From Dyella_A sp035685805 (GTDB taxonomy: Bacteria > Pseudomonadota > Gammaproteobacteria > Xanthomonadales > Rhodanobacteraceae): 64,000 nucleotides of DNA. The notes below the pieces were generated by a model. It made no database searches. It had not been told where the DNA came from and saw only the letters and a program-made list of their open reading frames with translations. Each line of letters starts with the position of its first letter. Position 1 is the stretch's first letter. The position numbers and the translations under genes were made by a program. The stretch spans positions 20,440 through 84,439 of the forward strand of contig NZ_DASSAB010000023.1 of assembly GCF_035685805.1 (NCBI RefSeq), given 5' to 3'. Of the stretch, positions 1 to 9,218 are shown piece by piece.

Positions 1-7
1 ACGTTCC

Positions 8-214
8 ATGAGCGCAGGACAGGGCAGCAGCGGCAACGTCATCGCTGCGGTGTGCAGCTTTTTCATCCCCGGGCTGGGCCAGCTGGTGCAGGGCCGGCTG
101 CTGATGGCGATCGTCATGTTCGTGCTGGCGGCGGTGCTGTGGTGGTTCCTGCTCGGCTGGATCATCCATCTGTGGTCGATCCTCGACGCGGCGCTGTTCA
201 AGCCGAAGCACTGA
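8..214 (+). CDS. Small two-helix membrane protein
   Basis: A 68-aa hydrophobic protein. Residues about 10-25 contain FFIPGLGQLVQG, followed by a strongly hydrophobic stretch at about 32-55 and a short basic tail. The proline/glycine-rich first segment followed by a membrane helix resembles small TM2-like proteins, but no function can be assigned. It lies 10 bases upstream of comF on the same strand, so the two may be co-transcribed. The ATG is only 7 bases from the window edge, so the ribosome binding site and any longer start cannot be checked. Confidence 0.6.
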   Translation: MSAGQGSSGNVIAAVCSFFIPGLGQLVQGRLLMAIVMFVLAAVLWWFLLGWIIHLWSILDAALFKPKH

Positions 215-224
215 GCGAGCAGGC

Positions 225-944
225 ATGCGCACGGACGCGCTCCTCAAACCCCTGCAGGCCTTGCAGCAATGGCTGCTTCCGCCGTGCTGCCTGCTGTGCG
301 GCGCGGCCGGCGACCAGGGGCTGGACCTGTGCCGTGCCTGCGCCGACGAACTGCCGCGCAACCGTTCGTGCTGCGCCCGCTGCGCGCTGCCGCTGGCGCT
401 GCCGGCCGCGCTGTGCGGACGCTGCCAGCGCAAGCCGCCGCCGTGGGACGCAACGTGGGCGCCGTTCCGCTACGGCTGGCCGCTGGACCGGCTGGAGTCC
501 CGCTTCAAGTTCTCTCGCGAGCTGGCCGCCGGCCGCACGCTGCAGGCGCTGTGGCAGCGCGAGCCGCGCCGCCTCGCGCTGCCCGAGCTGATCGTGCCGG
601 TGCCGCTGCATCGGGCGCGGCTGCGCCAGCGCGGCTACAACCAGGCGCTGGAGCTGGCGCGGCCGCTGGCCCGCGCGCTTGGTGTGCCGCTGCGGCACGA
701 CCTGCTGCTGCGCGCCCGCGCCACCGCCGCACAGAGCGAGCTGGATGCCGTCTCGCGCCGCCGCAACGTGCGTGGCGCGTTCTCCGTGCGCGCGGGGGTG
801 GCGCTGCCAGCACACGTGGCGGTGCTCGACGACGTGATGACCACCGGCGCCACGCTGGCCGAGTGCTCGCGCGTGCTCAAGCGCTCCGGCGTGAAGCGGG
901 TGGACGTGTGGGCGTTGGCGCGGGCGCCGGCATCCCGTCGGTAG
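225..944 (+). CDS. comF: ComF family phosphoribosyltransferase-like protein
   Basis: A 239-aa ComF-type protein of normal family length. The N-terminus carries paired Cys motifs (CCLLCG at about 21-26, CRAC, CCARC and CGRC) that form the double zinc-ribbon typical of ComF. The C-terminal half is a type I phosphoribosyltransferase fold, with the PRPP-binding loop VLDDVMTTGAT at about residues 200-210. ComF proteins are cytoplasmic and needed for DNA uptake in naturally competent bacteria, but their exact reaction is not settled. It is convergent with the YkvA-like gene, three bases away. Confidence 0.9.
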   Translation: MRTDALLKPLQALQQWLLPPCCLLCGAAGDQGLDLCRACADELPRNRSCCARCALPLALPAALCGRCQRKPPPWDATWAPFRYGWPLDRLESRFKFSRELAAGRTLQALWQREPRRLALPELIVPVPLHRARLRQRGYNQALELARPLARALGVPLRHDLLLRARATAAQSELDAVSRRRNVRGAFSVRAGVALPAHVAVLDDVMTTGATLAECSRVLKRSGVKRVDVWALARAPASRR

Positions 945-947
945 CGC

Positions 948-1322
948 TCAGCCGCTGCGCCGCATCCACCAGAACGCCACCGCGGCCAGCGCCAGCAGCC
1001 AGAGCAGCACGATGGCCACCGCCGCGGCGCGGCTGGCCACCGGCCCGCTTCGCACCGCCCGGCGCATGGCGTCGCGCAGCAGGCTACGCGGCGCCAGCCG
1101 CAGGATCAGCGCCAGCCCGAGCGGAACGATCAACAGGTCGTCCAGATAGCCCAGCACGGGAATGACATCCGGGATCAGGTCGATCGGGCTGAGCGCATAG
1201 GCGGCAATGGCCATCGCCAGCAGCCGCAGCCCGCGCGGCAGGCGCCGGTCGCGCGCCAGGAAGTACACGGTGAGCGCCTGTCGCCGCAGCCGCCGTGCCC
1301 ACCGCCGCAGCGCCGCGATCAC
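948..1322 (-). CDS. YkvA/DUF1232-like small membrane protein
   Basis: About 124 aa from a GTG start at 1322, which overlaps the TGA of ubiA as GTGA and so suggests translational coupling. An upstream start in the same frame would run deep inside ubiA and is less likely. The motif AYALSPIDLIPDVIPVLGYLDD is diagnostic of the YkvA/DUF1232 family. A C-terminal hydrophobic helix (AVAIVLLWLLALAAVAFWW) suggests membrane anchoring. The family has no established biochemical role. Confidence 0.8.
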   Translation of the reverse strand: MIAALRRWARRLRRQALTVYFLARDRRLPRGLRLLAMAIAAYALSPIDLIPDVIPVLGYLDDLLIVPLGLALILRLAPRSLLRDAMRRAVRSGPVASRAAAVAIVLLWLLALAAVAFWWMRRSG

Positions 1323-2344
1323 CGCAACGCCAGCGCCAGCACGAGCCCGGCCCACAGGGTGAGGCCGAGCCAGTTGTTGTGGCGGAAGGCGGCCAGGCAG
1401 GCATCGCGGTCCCGACTGCGGATGCGCCACAGCTGGTAGCCGAACAGCGCCGCGCTACCGGCCAGCGCCAGCCAGTAAGGCCAGCCGAGCGCGGCGCGCT
1501 GACCGACGAACAGCATGGTCAGCTCGAAGGTGGCCATCAGGATCGCCAGGATCGGCAGGTCCGCATCGCCGAACAAAATCGCGGTGGACTTGGCGCCGGC
1601 GCGGATGTCTTCGTCGCGGTCGACCATGGCGTACTCGGTGTCGTAGATCACCGACCACAGGATGTTGCCCAGGAACAGCAGCCAGCCCAGCGGTGGCACG
1701 TGGTTCGTCACGGCGGCGAACGCCATCGGGATCGCCCAGCCGAACGCCGCGCCCAGCACCACCTGCGGCATGTAGGTGTAGCGCTTGGTGAACGGATACA
1801 GCGCCGCCAGCGCGGCGCCAGCGAACGACAGCTTGATCGTCAGCGCGTTGGTGAACAGCACCAGCACGAAGGCGAACGCCAGCAGCGCGCCGAACACCCC
1901 CAGCGCCTCGCGCGGCGTCACCCGCCCGCTGGCGATCGGCCGCCCCGCGGTGCGCGCCACCTGCGGGTCGAGCTTGCGGTCGGCGTAGTCGTTGATGGCG
2001 CAGCCCGCCGCGCGCATGGCGAACACGCCCAGGGTGAAGATGATCAGCGTCGACCACGGCGGGAAGTCGCCGGCGGCGAGCCATAGCGCCCACCAGGTCG
2101 GCCACAGCAGCAGCAAGGCGCCCACCGGCCGGTCCATGCGCGTGAGCACCAGGTAGTCGTGCGCCTTCTCCCGCAGCTGCGGCGGCAGCGGGGCAAGCAG
2201 CCGGTCCAGCACGCGGGTGGCGCGGTGCGATGCGTCGGCCGGGCGTGCCGGCTTGCGGGTGCCGGCCGGCCGCGGCCGGCCAGGCGTCGGCGCGGGCGGC
2301 GATTTCGCCGGGCGGCGGGGGCGTTTGCGCGGGGTCGGGGCCAT
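1319..2344 (-). CDS. ubiA: 4-hydroxybenzoate octaprenyltransferase UbiA
   Basis: 341 aa from the ATG at 2344. Inner-membrane prenyltransferase of ubiquinone biosynthesis, attaching the polyprenyl tail to 4-hydroxybenzoate. Two Asp-rich Mg-diphosphate motifs are visible: NDYADRKLD at about 118-126 and DTEYAMVDRDED at about 235-246. Many hydrophobic helices follow the UbiA pattern. The N-terminus carries roughly 48 extra residues rich in Pro, Arg and Lys compared with typical 290-aa UbiA. A start 11 codons upstream exists but adds nothing conserved. It is divergent from the diguanylate cyclase gene. Confidence 0.9.
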   Translation of the reverse strand: MAPTPRKRPRRPAKSPPAPTPGRPRPAGTRKPARPADASHRATRVLDRLLAPLPPQLREKAHDYLVLTRMDRPVGALLLLWPTWWALWLAAGDFPPWSTLIIFTLGVFAMRAAGCAINDYADRKLDPQVARTAGRPIASGRVTPREALGVFGALLAFAFVLVLFTNALTIKLSFAGAALAALYPFTKRYTYMPQVVLGAAFGWAIPMAFAAVTNHVPPLGWLLFLGNILWSVIYDTEYAMVDRDEDIRAGAKSTAILFGDADLPILAILMATFELTMLFVGQRAALGWPYWLALAGSAALFGYQLWRIRSRDRDACLAAFRHNNWLGLTLWAGLVLALALR

Positions 2345-2506
2345 GACCGGAAGTCTAGCCTGAGCGTGCAGTCGCATAGGCGACCTGCTGCGCAGCGCGC
2401 ATGCGCTGCGCTCAAGTCGCCGCCCGGTCGGCCGTTATCCCCGCAAGGCCCGTTGCGCCATGGCCCACCGTTTCCACGGTGCCGGCGCAACCGGGTGGGG
2501 AGCGCC

Positions 2507-3583
2507 ATGTCCACCGAAACTGCCCAAGCCGCCGATGATTTGCCGCCGCTGTTCGCGGAGCTGTCGGCGTGGGCCGGCAACGACGGCGCGCCGCAGTTGC
2601 GCGTGCTGGACTCGGTGGCGCAGTTCACCCACCACCGCGACATCGACGCGCTCGACCACAGCCTCACGCTGTCGCTGGCGGAGCTGGCCGACGCGCACGT
2701 GGTGACGCTCTACAAGCGCAGCGGCGGACGCGGCGACCCGGTGGAGGGCCTGGTGCGCTGCGCGCGCGACGAGCACGACCGGTACAGCGTGGTTTCGCTG
2801 CAGCCAGCCAGCGATGACACCGCCCAGATGCTGCTGCGCCAGGGTGACCGCGATGGTGGCTGCGTGCGCTTGCGCGACGGCAACCACGGCATGCTGGTGC
2901 CGATCCGCCGCGAGGGGCGCGTGATGGGCGCGCTGATGCTCGAGGGCGAGCATCCGATGGACGGCCTGCGCGCGCTGGTGGAAGGGTTCGCCCGCATCTA
3001 CGCCAACTACATCGCGCTGCTGGACGAAAGCGAGCGCGACAAGCTCACCGGGCTCTACAACCGGCGCACCTTCGAGCGCCACATGCAGCGCCAGACCAAG
3101 CGTCTCGACGACGGCGACGCCGAGCAGCCGAGCACGCCGCGCTGGCTGGCGATGCTGGACATCGACCATTTCAAGCGCATCAACGACACCTGGGGACACC
3201 TGTACGGCGACGAGGTGATCCTGGTGATCGCCCAGCAGATGCGCGCCAGCTTCCGCCAGAACGATGCACTGTTCCGCTTCGGTGGCGAAGAGTTCCTGGT
3301 GCTGCTGGAGGCCGATGACGAAGCCACGGCAGGGATTGCGCTGGAGCGCTTTCGCAGCCGCGTGCAGGCGCACGTCTTCCCGCAGATCGGCCAGGTCACG
3401 GTGAGCGTGGGCTATGCCGCCGTGGGCGAGCACGACTATCCCGCCACGGTGATCGACCGCGCCGACAAGGCGCTGTATTACGCCAAGAACCACGGTCGCA
3501 ACAAGGTCTTCGGCTACGAGGATCTGCGCACCCGCGGCGCACTGGACGACAGCAAGGCCGCCGGCAGCGTCGACCTGTTCTAG
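2507..3583 (+). CDS. Diguanylate cyclase with N-terminal GAF-like region
   Basis: 358 aa. The C-terminal GGDEF domain (about 175-340) makes cyclic di-GMP from two GTP. The active-site signature GGEEF is at residues 259-263, and an intact RxxD product-inhibition site (RQND, 250-253) sits five residues before it. The N-terminal 170 residues look like a GAF-type sensory domain with no membrane segment, so the enzyme is probably cytoplasmic. The ATG at 2507 was chosen because it begins the conserved protein; the open frame extends upstream without similarity. A c-di-GMP signalling role is certain in kind, but its target is unknown. Confidence 0.9.
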   Translation: MSTETAQAADDLPPLFAELSAWAGNDGAPQLRVLDSVAQFTHHRDIDALDHSLTLSLAELADAHVVTLYKRSGGRGDPVEGLVRCARDEHDRYSVVSLQPASDDTAQMLLRQGDRDGGCVRLRDGNHGMLVPIRREGRVMGALMLEGEHPMDGLRALVEGFARIYANYIALLDESERDKLTGLYNRRTFERHMQRQTKRLDDGDAEQPSTPRWLAMLDIDHFKRINDTWGHLYGDEVILVIAQQMRASFRQNDALFRFGGEEFLVLLEADDEATAGIALERFRSRVQAHVFPQIGQVTVSVGYAAVGEHDYPATVIDRADKALYYAKNHGRNKVFGYEDLRTRGALDDSKAAGSVDLF

Positions 3584-3856
3584 GCCGGCTGCTCCGGTCC
3601 ACTCGTTCCAGGCGACTGGTCCCTGTCGACTTGCCCCTTCGCTCGTTCTGACGAAGCCGTTTCAGCCGGATATGTTCCGCCCGGCGTGCTCCAGCGGAAC
3701 CGGCCCCGGCGCACGTGCTTCAGCCGCTCGTTCCCACTCGACCGACAGCCATCGACTTGGGCCGGTGCGGTCCGCGGTGGGCCGAAGGCGCGCCTCAGCG
3801 TGCCGTTGGCGCCTGCGACGACGCGATTGCATCCGTGCCATGGGCACCGGTCAACC

Positions 3857-4018
3857 TCATGGGCGGGCCGGCTGGATCGGATCGTCTCGCTCTTCCAGCG
3901 GCTCCGGGTCGGCATCGCGCTCGGGGTGTGCGTGGCCCGGGTTCTGCACCTCCGGCAGCGGCGGCGACTTGCCGGGTTCGGCGAACGGCGGCTGGGGCTG
4001 GGCAGGATTGATCGGCAT
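3857..4018 (-). CDS. Small proline-rich protein, 53 aa
   Basis: The open frame from the ATG at 4018 encodes a 53-aa acidic, proline-rich polypeptide (begins MPINPAQPQPPFAEPGKSPP). A GGAG element lies about seven bases upstream. Low-complexity proline-rich small proteins of this kind are common as hypotheticals in xanthomonads and pseudomonads. It is the best coding candidate in the 540-base gap between the cyclase gene and ilvA; competing longer frames there have arginine-rich, unnatural composition. Function unknown. Confidence 0.5.
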   Translation of the reverse strand: MPINPAQPQPPFAEPGKSPPLPEVQNPGHAHPERDADPEPLEERDDPIQPARP

Positions 4019-4126
4019 GGGATGCTCCGGTGCAGGGAAGGCTCCCGAGGCTGCACGCGCACACGTAAACGCCCTGCGAGCGCCAGGTGAGCGTCGCGCT
4101 GCGGCGGCCAGACGCGCAGGCGTGCC

Positions 4127-5704
4127 TCAGCCTGTGCGCAGCCCCTGTCGCGCGGGCGCCGTCGGCGCGCAGAGCAGCAGCCGGTAGGCCGGGTTCCCGC
4201 TCTCGTCGCAGTACGGATAGCCGAGCGCGGCGAGGAAGCGTGCGAATGTTGCCCGTTCGCCGGGCGGCACCTGCAGGCCGACCAGGATGTGGCCGTGGTC
4301 GGCGCCCTGGTTGCGGTAGTGGAACAGGCTCACGTTCCAGTCCGGATGCAGCTGCGCCAGGAAGCGCGTGAGCGCGCCGGGGCGCTCGGGAAAGTCGAAG
4401 CGGTACAGCAGCTCGTCGTGCGCCAGCGGCGAGCGGCCGCCGACCATGTGGCGCAGGTGCAGCTTGGCCAGCTCGTCGTCGCTGAGGTCGAGCACGCCGA
4501 AGCCCTGCGCCTCGAACGCGCGGGCCAGCGCGCGGCTCTCCGCCCGCCCGCCGGTGCGGATGCCCACGAACAGGTGGGCTTGCCGCACGTCGCCGATGCG
4601 GTAGTTGAACTCGGTGAGGCTGTGCCGGCCCAGCGCCTCGCAGAAGCGGCGGAAGCTGCCGCGCTCTTCGGGAATCGTCACGGCGAATAGCGCCTCGCGC
4701 TGCTCGCCCACCTCGGCGCGCTCGGCGACGAAACTCAGCCGATCGAAATTCATGTTGGCGCCGGAGCAGATCGCCACCAGCGTCTCGTTCTGCAGGCCGT
4801 GCGCGGCGGCGTACTGCTTCAGCCCGGCCAGCGCCAGCGCGCCGGAGGGTTCGGGCACGCTGCGGGTGTCGTTGAACATGTCCTTGATCGCGGCGCAGAT
4901 CGCGTCGGTATCCACGCGGATCATGCCGTCCACGTGTTGTCGGCAGATCGCGAACGTCTGCTCGCCCACCTGCTTCACCGCGGTGCCGTCGGCGAACAGG
5001 CCGACCTCGTCGAGCAGCACGCGCTCGTCCGCCGCCAGCGACTGCGCCATCGCGTCGGCGGCCGCGCTCTGCACGCCGATCACCTTCACCTGTGGCCGCA
5101 CCGCCTTGACGAACGCCGCCACGCCGGCGAGCAGGCCGCCGCCGCCCACCGGTACGAAGATCGCGTGCAGCGGCCCGGCGTGCTGGCGCAGGATCTCCAT
5201 GCCCACGGTGCCCTGGCCGGCGATCACGTCCAGGTCGTCGAATGGATGCACCAGGGTGTAGCCGTGCGCGGCCTGCAGTGCGGCCGCGGCGGCCTGGGCG
5301 TCGCTGTAGGAATCGCCGGCCAGCACCAAGTCCACCGCGTCGCCGCCGATCGTGCGCACCGCGTCCACCTTCACCTGCGGCGCGGTCTGCGGCATCACGA
5401 TCACCGCGCGGATGCCCAGCCGTGCCGCGGCCAGCGCCACGCCTTGGGCGTGGTTGCCGGCCGAGGCGGTGATCACGCCGCGTGCGCGGGCGGCGGCATC
5501 CAACTGCACCATCTTGTTGTAGGCGCCGCGCAGCTTGAACGAGAACACCGGCTGGTTGTCCTCGCGCTTGAGCAGCACCGTGTTGCCGAGCCGGCGCGAC
5601 AGCGCGGGCACCGGATCGAGCTCGGTTTCGCGCGCCACCTCGTAGACGCGCGCGGTGAGCACGCGGCGCAGCAGGTCGAGCCCGTCGTCGCTCATCGCGC
5701 TCAC
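4127..5704 (-). CDS. ilvA: Threonine dehydratase (biosynthetic), IlvA
   Basis: 525 aa from a GTG at 5704 that overlaps the ilvM stop as GTGA; an ATG at 5695 is an alternative. It deaminates threonine to 2-oxobutanoate, the first step to isoleucine. The PLP lysine is K57 in FSFKLRGAYNK, the SAGNHAQG motif is at about 81-88 and the phosphate-binding glycine loop GGGG at 187-190. The C-terminal third contains the two ACT-like regulatory regions of the long biosynthetic form, consistent with isoleucine feedback control. It is the last gene of the branched-chain operon. Confidence 0.95.
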   Translation of the reverse strand: MSAMSDDGLDLLRRVLTARVYEVARETELDPVPALSRRLGNTVLLKREDNQPVFSFKLRGAYNKMVQLDAAARARGVITASAGNHAQGVALAAARLGIRAVIVMPQTAPQVKVDAVRTIGGDAVDLVLAGDSYSDAQAAAAALQAAHGYTLVHPFDDLDVIAGQGTVGMEILRQHAGPLHAIFVPVGGGGLLAGVAAFVKAVRPQVKVIGVQSAAADAMAQSLAADERVLLDEVGLFADGTAVKQVGEQTFAICRQHVDGMIRVDTDAICAAIKDMFNDTRSVPEPSGALALAGLKQYAAAHGLQNETLVAICSGANMNFDRLSFVAERAEVGEQREALFAVTIPEERGSFRRFCEALGRHSLTEFNYRIGDVRQAHLFVGIRTGGRAESRALARAFEAQGFGVLDLSDDELAKLHLRHMVGGRSPLAHDELLYRFDFPERPGALTRFLAQLHPDWNVSLFHYRNQGADHGHILVGLQVPPGERATFARFLAALGYPYCDESGNPAYRLLLCAPTAPARQGLRTG

Positions 5705-5973
5705 GCGCCCGCCGCCGGATCCGATGGCACCGCCACGGGCGCGGGCAATTCCACCGCCTCGATCACGTCCACCAGCTTGCGCGCCTGCTTGAGGATCTGC
5801 TCGATCGATTCGTCGCCACCGTGGGTGACCACGACCAGGCGCGACACCTCAATGTCGGTGGTCGGCGCCACGTTGAGCGAGTCGATGTTGTAGCCGCGCG
5901 AGGAGAACAGCCCCGCCACGCGCACCAGCGCACCGGATTCGTTCTGCAGGAGGATCGAGAGGGTGTGTTTCAT
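5701..5973 (-). CDS. ilvM: Acetolactate synthase small (regulatory) subunit
   Basis: 90 aa, a single ACT domain (HTLSILLQNESGALVRVAGLF), the size of IlvM-type rather than longer IlvH/IlvN subunits. It regulates and activates the large subunit encoded by ilvG. Unlike most gene pairs in this operon it is separated from ilvG, by 264 bases holding REP palindromes, and it overlaps ilvA by four bases. The close pairing with ilvA suggests coupled translation of isoleucine-pathway functions. Confidence 0.9.
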   Translation of the reverse strand: MKHTLSILLQNESGALVRVAGLFSSRGYNIDSLNVAPTTDIEVSRLVVVTHGGDESIEQILKQARKLVDVIEAVELPAPVAVPSDPAAGA

Positions 5974-6064
5974 GGGATTCCGTGAAGCGTTTGTTGCCCG
6001 TGGTCCGAGGTGGGTAGGCGGCAGGTTGGGTCTTGGCAGCGGGTTGCGTCGTGCAGTGAGGAGT

Positions 6065-6180
6065 CACTGGGATCTCGGCTTTCGCCGCGATGACGGAAAT
6101 GCGAGCCCGTGATGCGGCTGCGGATCGGTTGCCCGGCCAGCCAGAAACCTCAAGCCGTCATCCCGGCGAAAGCCGGAAGC
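6065..6180. repeat. Pair of inverted REP palindromes (BIME-like) between ilvG and ilvM
   Basis: Two REP-like palindromes lie in opposite orientation: a degenerate one at about 6065-6092 (core CGGCTTTCGCCG) and one at 6155-6180 (core CCCGGCGAAAGCCGG). They occupy the only long gap (5974-6237) inside the leu-ilv operon. Elements of this class can stabilise upstream RNA or reduce downstream expression. Nothing else, such as a promoter or an ORF, was convincing in the gap. Confidence 0.7.
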
Positions 6181-6237
6181 GCTGTTCAACGGCGAATGCC
6201 GGTCATCCAGCGTCTCTGCTTCATACGAGGCAAGCCG

Positions 6238-8121
6238 CTAGAACATGTCCGCCGGCGCGCCATCGGCCGCCTCCGGCGGCGTGCGCGAAGCGATGTGTTC
6301 GCCGGTGATCATCTGTGCGTAGGTCATGCCGGGGCCGACCATCGGGTAGACGCCCGCGTCCGGATCGATGATCACCTCGAGGAAGGCCGGGCCTTCGAAG
6401 GCGAGGAAGTCGGCGATCACCCGCTCGATCTCCGGCGGCTGCTCCAGCCGCTGCGCCCAGGCGAAGCCGTCGGCCTGCGCGGCCTTGACGAAGTCCTTGG
6501 TGTGCAGGGTCTTGTCCGACGAGGCGAAGCGGCTCTCGAAGAACAGCTTCTGCCACTGCCGCACCATGCCGTCGCCAGCGTTGTTGAACACCACCACCTT
6601 CAGCGGCAGGCCGTAGGTGGTGACGGTCTCCAGCTCGCCGAAGTTCATGCGGATGCTGGCGTCGCCGTCGAGGTCGATCACCAGCGCGTCCGGTCGCGCG
6701 AACTGCGCGCCGATCGCCGCCGGCAGACCGAAGCCCATCGTGCCCATCGAGCCGGAGGTGAGCCACTGGCGCGGTCCGCGGAAGTCGAAGTACTGCGCCG
6801 CCCACATCTGGTGCTGGCCCACGCCGGTGGAAATGATCGCGCGGCCGTCGGTGATGCGGTTGATCGCCTCGATCACCGCATACGGCTGGATCATCGCGCT
6901 GGCGCGGTCGTAGTTCATTGCATGCACGCGCTTGAGGTCGGCCACGTGCCGGTGCCATGAGGCGTAGCGGCCGTCGGACTGCGGGCGAAAGCCCTGCGCC
7001 TTGCCGTAGCGGCGCAGCCGGTCCAGCGTGCGCACCAGTGGACCGCAGTGGTGCCACTGCACCGCCTTCACCTTGCCGATCTCGGCCGGGTCGATATCGA
7101 CCTGGGCGATGAAGCGCGCGCGCGGCGCGAACTTGCCCGGCACGCCGGCCACGCGGTCGTCGAAGCGCGCGCCCAGCGCCAGCACAAAGTCGCAATCCTC
7201 CACCGCGTAGTTGGCGTAGGCGGTGCCGTGCATGCCCAGCATGTGCAGGGCCAGTGGCGCGGTGGTGTCGACTGCGCCGATGCCCATCAGGGTGGTGGTG
7301 ACCGGCAGGCCGAACGCATCGACAAACGCGCGCAGCGCCTCGGCCGCTTCCGCCGCGACGACGCCGCCGCCGGCGTAGATCAGTGGCCGCTTCGCCTGGC
7401 TTAGCGCGGCGAAGAAGGCGGCGCAGTCGGCGTCGGTGAGATGCGCCTGTTCCACCGCGCGCATCCGCGCCCGGTAGCCGGGAATCGCCAGCTGTCCTTC
7501 GCCCTGGAAGGTCAGCGCGGCGTTCTGCACGTCCTTGGGGATGTCCAGCACCACCGGGCCGGGACGCCCGCTGCGGGCCAGTTCGAACGCGGTGCGCAGG
7601 GTGGGTTCGAGCTTCGCCGGATCGGTGACCAGGAACACGTGCTTGGCGCAGCCGCTCATGATGCTGCTGATCGGCGCCTCTTGAAACGCGTCGCTGCCGA
7701 TCGCCGCGGTGGGCACCTGGCCGCAGATCACCACCAGCGGGATCGAGTCGGCCATCGAGTCGCGCACCGGCGTCACCGTGTTGGTGGCGCCCGGGCCGGA
7801 GGTGACCACCGCCACGCCGACCTTGCCGGAGGCGCGCGCATAGCCGGCGGCCATGAAGCCCGCCCCCTGCTCGTTGGCCGGCACGATCAGCGGCATCGCG
7901 TCGCGACCGTCCTCGCGCGGGTGCTCGGCGTTGTAGCGGAACACCGCGTCGTACACCGGCAGGATGGCGCCGCCGGAGTAGCCGAACAGCACGTCCGCAC
8001 CCTCGTCGGCGAGTACCTGCACCACGATCTCGGCACCGGTCATCGGGGTGCCGGCGAGCGGGTGCACGCCGGGCGGCGGCAGGATCGGCGCGGGATCGGA
8101 CTTCACGGTCTGCAGGTTCAC
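6238..8121 (-). CDS. ilvG: Acetolactate synthase large (catalytic) subunit
   Basis: About 627 aa. The GTG at 8121 was chosen because GAGGA lies eight bases upstream; an in-frame ATG at 8169 has no comparable site and runs toward ilvC. The enzyme condenses pyruvate with pyruvate or 2-oxobutanoate using TPP, FAD and Mg. Visible landmarks are FGYSGGAILPVYDA, the catalytic-Glu region NEQGAGFMAAGYARASGKVG, and the TPP/Mg motif GDASIRMNFGEL with downstream Asn. The sequence is typical of IlvB/IlvG large subunits. It lies 71 bases after ilvC. Confidence 0.93.
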   Translation of the reverse strand: MNLQTVKSDPAPILPPPGVHPLAGTPMTGAEIVVQVLADEGADVLFGYSGGAILPVYDAVFRYNAEHPREDGRDAMPLIVPANEQGAGFMAAGYARASGKVGVAVVTSGPGATNTVTPVRDSMADSIPLVVICGQVPTAAIGSDAFQEAPISSIMSGCAKHVFLVTDPAKLEPTLRTAFELARSGRPGPVVLDIPKDVQNAALTFQGEGQLAIPGYRARMRAVEQAHLTDADCAAFFAALSQAKRPLIYAGGGVVAAEAAEALRAFVDAFGLPVTTTLMGIGAVDTTAPLALHMLGMHGTAYANYAVEDCDFVLALGARFDDRVAGVPGKFAPRARFIAQVDIDPAEIGKVKAVQWHHCGPLVRTLDRLRRYGKAQGFRPQSDGRYASWHRHVADLKRVHAMNYDRASAMIQPYAVIEAINRITDGRAIISTGVGQHQMWAAQYFDFRGPRQWLTSGSMGTMGFGLPAAIGAQFARPDALVIDLDGDASIRMNFGELETVTTYGLPLKVVVFNNAGDGMVRQWQKLFFESRFASSDKTLHTKDFVKAAQADGFAWAQRLEQPPEIERVIADFLAFEGPAFLEVIIDPDAGVYPMVGPGMTYAQMITGEHIASRTPPEAADGAPADMF

Positions 8122-8192
8122 GGGACGGTTCCTCAAGCGTTGCGTTCGGTCCGGCCGCGCGCGGATCACGCGCGGCCGGCGGGTCGGCGACT

Positions 8193-9218
8193 TCAGCCGA
8201 CCTTCTTCAGCGGTTCACCGGCGGCGGCGGCCGGCTGGGCGGTGCCGGTCTGCAGCCACGGCATGCGGGCGCGCAGCCTGGCGCCAACCTGCTCGATCGG
8301 GTGGTCGAGGTCGGCCTGCTTGATGCGCTTGTAGTTGGGCAGGCCGGCCTTGTATTCCTCGGTCCAGTTCTTCGCGAAGGTGCCGTCCTGGATGTCGGTC
8401 AGCACGTCCTTCATGCGCGCCTTCACGCCGGCGTCGATCACCCGCGGGCCGCTGACGTAGTCGCCGTACTGCGCGGTCTCGGAGACGAACTGCAGCATCT
8501 TGGTGAGGCCGCCTTCGTAGAACAGGTCGACGATCAGCTTCAGCTCGTGCATCACCTCGTAGTAGGCGATCTCCGGCTGGTAGCCGGCTTCCACCAGGGT
8601 CTCGAAGCCGGCCTTCACCAGGTCGCTGGCGCCACCGCACAGCACGGCCTGCTCGCCGAACAGATCGGTCTCGGTCTCTTCCTTGAAGTCGGTCTTGATC
8701 AACAGCGCGCGGCCGCCGCCGATGCCGTCGGCGTAGGCGTGCGCCTTGGCCTCGGCCTGGCCGCTGACGTCCTGGTACACCGCCCAGATGCTCGGCACGC
8801 CACGGCCGCGCTCGTACTCGGTGCGCACCAGCGCGCCCGGGCCCTTCGGCGCCACCAAGATCACGTCGATGTCCTTGCGCGGGGTGATCTGGCCGAAGTG
8901 CACGTTGAAGCCGTGCGCGAACAAGAGCGCCGCGCCGGGCTTGATGTTCGGCTCGATCGATTCGGTGTACAGCGTCGGCTGCACCATGTCGGGCGTCAGC
9001 ACGGCGACCAGGTCGGCGCCCTTCACCGCTTCGGCGGGCTCCACCACGGTGAAGCCCTCGGCCTTGGCCTTGTGCCAGGTCGGGCCGTTCGGACGCAGGC
9101 CCACGACCATGTCGAGGCCGGAGTCGCGCAGGTTCAGCGCATGGGCGCGGCCCTGGCTGCCGTAGCCGAGCACGGCGATGCGGCCCTTGGCGAGGAGGTT
9201 TTCTTTGTTGGTGCTCAT
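8193..9218 (-). CDS. ilvC: Ketol-acid reductoisomerase (class I)
   Basis: 341 aa, the short class I form (E. coli IlvC is about 490). It isomerises and reduces acetolactate or acetohydroxybutyrate with NADPH and Mg. The Rossmann fingerprint GYGSQGRAHALNL is near residues 18-30. The C-terminal metal-binding domain includes DLFGEQAVLCGG and EAGYQPEIAYYEVMHELKLIVDL. The ATG at 9218 overlaps the ilvD stop as ATGA, so translation is probably coupled. An open frame continues upstream through ilvD but is a shadow. Confidence 0.96.
   Translation of the reverse strand: MSTNKENLLAKGRIAVLGYGSQGRAHALNLRDSGLDMVVGLRPNGPTWHKAKAEGFTVVEPAEAVKGADLVAVLTPDMVQPTLYTESIEPNIKPGAALLFAHGFNVHFGQITPRKDIDVILVAPKGPGALVRTEYERGRGVPSIWAVYQDVSGQAEAKAHAYADGIGGGRALLIKTDFKEETETDLFGEQAVLCGGASDLVKAGFETLVEAGYQPEIAYYEVMHELKLIVDLFYEGGLTKMLQFVSETAQYGDYVSGPRVIDAGVKARMKDVLTDIQDGTFAKNWTEEYKAGLPNYKRIKQADLDHPIEQVGARLRARMPWLQTGTAQPAAAAGEPLKKVG

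Noticed and set aside
198..815. Long minus-strand and alternate-frame ORFs across comF, nag and receptor genes
   Set aside because: Products are His/Arg/Ala-rich shadows produced by GC-rich codon bias; no family motifs.
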